Assembly: GCA_025933775.1 (NCBI GenBank)
Contig: JAICZH010000025.1
Location: forward strand, 1 to 35,354
Direction of reading: 5' to 3'
Origin: Chitinophagaceae bacterium
Lineage (GTDB): Bacteria > Bacteroidota > Bacteroidia > Chitinophagales > Chitinophagaceae
Length of the DNA: 35,354 nucleotides
A model generated the notes under the pieces. It saw nothing but the letters and a program-made list of their open reading frames with translations. It had not been told where the DNA came from and ran no database searches. The stretch's first letter is position 1, and every line of letters begins with the position of its first letter. Position numbers and translations under genes: made by a program. Of this stretch, positions 32,808 to 35,354 are shown in pieces.

Positions 32808-34088
32808 ATGAATATTTCTCAAAGCAAATTATTATTTGAGCGTGCACAAATTTCTATTCCAGGCGGAGTAAATTCTCCGGTTCGTGCATTTAAAAGTGTT
32901 GGCGGCACACCTTTATTTATAAAATCAGCCAAAGGAGCTTACCTCTTTGATGAAGATGGAAATAAATTTATTGATTACATCAATTCATGGGGGCCAATGA
33001 TTCTCGGCCATGCTTATAAGCCAGTTGTAAAAGCCATACAAAAAAAAGTTGTTGATTCTACTTCATTCGGCGCTCCCACGGAACTTGAAATACAAATGGC
33101 GGAATTAATAAAAAGCATGTGCCCGAATGTGGACCTGATAAGAATGGTAAGCAGCGGAACAGAAGCGTGCATGAGCGCAGTAAGGCTTGCAAGAGGGTTT
33201 ACCGGCAAAAATAAAATTATAAAGTTTGAAGGATGCTATCACGGCCATGCAGATTGTTTTTTAGTAAAAGCCGGAAGCGGCGTTGCTACTTTAAATATTC
33301 AAACCGTTCCGGGTGTAACGGGTGGCGTTGCAAATGATACGTTAACTGCTCCCTATAATAATTTACATGCAGTTGAAAAATTAATTGCAGAAAATAAAAA
33401 TGAAATTGCTGCCATTATTATTGAACCGGTTGTAGGAAACATGGGTTGTATTTTACCGAAAGCAGGCTTTTTAGAAGGATTAAGAAAAATATGTGATGAA
33501 GAAAATATCGTTTTCATTTTTGATGAAGTGATGACAGGTTTTCGTTTAGCCACAGGCGGTGCACAGGAAAAATTAAAGATTAATGCAGATCTGGTAACTT
33601 ATGGAAAAGTAATCGGCGGGGGTTTACCCGTTGGAGCTTTTGGTGGTAAAAAAGAAATCATGGAACACATTGCGCCCCTCGGAAACGTTTATCAGGCCGG
33701 CACTTTAAGCGGAAATCCCATTGCGATGATCGGAGGTTTTACGATGCTGAATGAATTAAAAAATAATCCATCAATATATGATGAGTTGGAAGAAAAAAGT
33801 TTTTATCTCGAAAAAAAAATGCATAAAGTTTTAGAACACAAAAAAATTCCACATCGCATCAACCGGATAGGAAGTATGATGAGCCTGCATTTTTGCAACC
33901 ATGATGTATATGATTTTGAAACGGTTTCAAAAACAGATATTTCTTTATTCAATAAATTTTTTCATCACATGCTCAGTAATGGAATTTATCTTCCTCCATC
34001 CGGTTATGAAAGTTGGTTTCTCAGCAATGCAATCAGCAAAAAAGATTTGAAAAATACAATTAATGCAATAGAAAAATTTTCTTTGTAG
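32808..34088 (+). CDS. hemL: Glutamate-1-semialdehyde 2,1-aminomutase
   Basis: 426 residues. It makes 5-aminolevulinate from glutamate-1-semialdehyde in the C5 route to heme, with pyridoxal phosphate. Motifs: [12 protein letters not shown] near residue 17, [18 protein letters not shown] near 112, [18 protein letters not shown] near 140, FDEVMTGFR near 238, and the PLP lysine K267 in [17 protein letters not shown]. The final half includes [16 protein letters not shown]. Length is normal. The start follows the preceding stop with no gap (TAA then ATG), suggesting translational coupling. After the stop, 34089-34220 holds a CTTTGCG-type word patch with TTTGCG-GAAAA-CGCAAA at 34163-34179. Confidence 0.96.
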   Translation: MNISQSKLLFERAQISIPGGVNSPVRAFKSVGGTPLFIKSAKGAYLFDEDGNKFIDYINSWGPMILGHAYKPVVKAIQKKVVDSTSFGAPTELEIQMAELIKSMCPNVDLIRMVSSGTEACMSAVRLARGFTGKNKIIKFEGCYHGHADCFLVKAGSGVATLNIQTVPGVTGGVANDTLTAPYNNLHAVEKLIAENKNEIAAIIIEPVVGNMGCILPKAGFLEGLRKICDEENIVFIFDEVMTGFRLATGGAQEKLKINADLVTYGKVIGGGLPVGAFGGKKEIMEHIAPLGNVYQAGTLSGNPIAMIGGFTMLNELKNNPSIYDELEEKSFYLEKKMHKVLEHKKIPHRINRIGSMMSLHFCNHDVYDFETVSKTDISLFNKFFHHMLSNGIYLPPSGYESWFLSNAISKKDLKNTINAIEKFSL

Positions 34089-34220
34089 ATGGCTGTTGCG
34101 GTTGCGTTTTGAAAGGATAATCAATATTCTTGGCAAACCTGCGACTTTGCCATCTTTGCCACTTTGCGGAAAACGCAAATGATACTCTACCAAAAATATC
34201 CGGGTTTATATTTTCATTTT

Positions 34221-35009
34221 TTATAATTTAGTTTTGTTACTTATTACAGAATCAAAAATTTTTTTAAAATGCGGGCTTTCTGTTTTTTTTATTTTATCCC
34301 AAAAAGTAAAATATAAGCCATAGTTATATTTAAACTGTTTGTGGTGCAAAGAGTGATGGGTGGCACCAATAATCCATTTCCCCAAAAAATTATTATTAAA
34401 ATTTTTACTGTAAATTTCAATATCGAGATGGTTGATAACACTACTGATGCTCATAATTACGAGCTGTACAATAATGACATAATAATGCACTGGCAAAATC
34501 ATCAACATCACTGGTAAAAAAATTGCCTGCAGCAAACCTTCGAGCGGGTGAAATGAAAAAGCGGTAAACGGGCTGGCAATATGGCTGTCGTGATGCACTT
34601 TATGAACTATTTTAAAAACAGCAGGCAGGTGCATCCAGCGATGAAGCCAATAGTAATACGTTTCATGCAGCAGCATAAGAATAACGAGGCTTACCGGCAA
34701 ATACCACCAACCATATAAATGAATATCGGTATAAACTTTTGTAAATCCCTTTTGCCAAAGCGCCACAGTGCCTGTACCTGCAATTGAAAAAAACAAAGAA
34801 GTGATGAGGCTCCATTTTACTTCTGTTTTAAGTTGCCCGGGTTTATAATTTTTTGTATGAAGTTTACGGCTGGCCCATCGTTCAGGAAACCATACATAAA
34901 ATATTAACCAGAAAATTCCGGCAACTAAAAAATATCTTCCGGTGATAATTATAAAAAAAATCAACGTAAGGATACCGAGCCAAAAGGGAGTTGTAAAATC
35001 GGGCAACAT
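34221..35009 (-). CDS. Sterol desaturase / fatty acid hydroxylase family membrane protein
   Basis: 262 residues with four or five transmembrane segments. The di-iron histidine boxes are visible: HETYYYWLHRWMH (about 131-143), HKVHHDSH (about 151-158) and ATHHSLHHKQF (about 230-240). This is the FA_hydroxylase superfamily (PF04116), which acts on lipid substrates with O2 and electrons. The exact substrate cannot be read: sterol C5-desaturase, carotenoid or sphingolipid hydroxylase types share the boxes. Start ATG at 35009 is preceded by TAATTTGG on the minus strand, one base off a -7 box, about 7 nt upstream. It converges with hemL. Confidence 0.9.
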   Translation of the reverse strand: MLPDFTTPFWLGILTLIFFIIITGRYFLVAGIFWLIFYVWFPERWASRKLHTKNYKPGQLKTEVKWSLITSLFFSIAGTGTVALWQKGFTKVYTDIHLYGWWYLPVSLVILMLLHETYYYWLHRWMHLPAVFKIVHKVHHDSHIASPFTAFSFHPLEGLLQAIFLPVMLMILPVHYYVIIVQLVIMSISSVINHLDIEIYSKNFNNNFLGKWIIGATHHSLHHKQFKYNYGLYFTFWDKIKKTESPHFKKIFDSVISNKTKL

Positions 35010-35354
35010 CTTAGCCCAAATTACAAATAAATTGTGTCGGTGAATATATTTATATTTAAAAAACTTATTAATTTATTTGTAAATGTGAAAAAAATAGTTT
35101 CAATTTACAATCCGATTCAACTCCTATTAAACTGCTCCCCATAATTGCCCTCTAAATTTACAAGCTTTCAGATTTTTTATTAGTCCAATCATCATTTGAA
35201 AACTATTTAACTAATAATTTTTATAAACTCATCTCTGTTACTGCTGGCAAAATTTTTCAATCATCTATTGATTGAGGAATTAAGCTGATAATCCATTTAT
35301 TCATTCAGAAGAATCTTTTTTAACCTTTTTTAGAAATATAAATTAACGTTCACA
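35010..35354. other. AT-rich intergenic end of the window
   Basis: No gene, tRNA or terminator is visible on either strand. The only signal is the near -7 box of the hydroxylase gene just upstream of 35009. Short inverted AT words occur but none looks specific. Confidence 0.6.

Noticed and set aside
34163-34179. TTTGCG-GAAAA-CGCAAA as the hemL terminator
   Set aside because: Stem of 6 bp with no T-run after it on the plus strand; it is part of a CTTTGCG word patch and 75 bp from the stop.

Overview
The window looks like part of a Bacteroidota chromosome, most likely the Chitinophagaceae side of the phylum. This is inferred from an AT-rich base composition, a SusC/SusD pair, many short lipoproteins with a cysteine lipobox, weak Shine-Dalgarno sequences, and several promoters of the Bacteroidota type (-33 TTTG/TTG, -7 TAnnTTTG). 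No phylogenetic marker was compared, so the family is a guess. Almost everything is ordinary chromosomal content. The left edge is the accessory part.

Layout. Positions 1-1130 hold a transposase OrfA fragment that runs into a ~175-bp palindromic-ended repeat. A second direct copy lies near 952-1123, and a small membrane-protein gene sits between the two copies. Positions 1277-5284 carry an exported family 2 glycosidase, a membrane protein of unknown function, the YraN-type nuclease-fold protein and chorismate synthase (aroC). Next come the GTPase era and an initiator tRNA-Met whose upstream region keeps a promoter and the first ~15 nt of a dead tRNA copy. Positions 6766-12748 are a minus-strand operon: SusC, SusD, a DUF5011-type lipoprotein and a putative lipid-binding lipoprotein, closed by an intrinsic terminator. 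This is a nutrient-uptake locus with no degradative enzyme beside it.

Positions 13083-20344 carry translation and export genes (ffh, rpsP, an S4-domain protein and trmD) mixed with a SYLF-domain protein, a small lipoprotein and a dipeptidyl peptidase IV. Positions 20360-24916 hold a Uma2-type nuclease, a 1039-residue Asp-box (VPS10/sialidase-like) secreted protein and a LolA-like periplasmic protein. Positions 25027-29085 hold adenine deaminase, sucD, ccmB and thymidine kinase. Positions 29212-35009 hold a conserved hypothetical, Kdo transferase (waaA/kdtA), a nucleotidyltransferase-HEPN pair, a histidine-rich membrane-anchored protein, hemL and a fatty-acid-hydroxylase/sterol-desaturase family protein.

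Two themes stand out. First, short repetitive intergenic words and palindromes have entered genes: one supplies the last ~15 residues of AroC, and another forms an in-frame Gln/Pro-rich insert in WaaA. Second, three genes have a -7 box ending only 4-5 nt before the ATG, which suggests leaderless transcripts. I found no CRISPR array, rRNA, phage or clear defence island. The strongest candidates for something not described are the repeat pair at the left edge and the tRNA-fMet leader.
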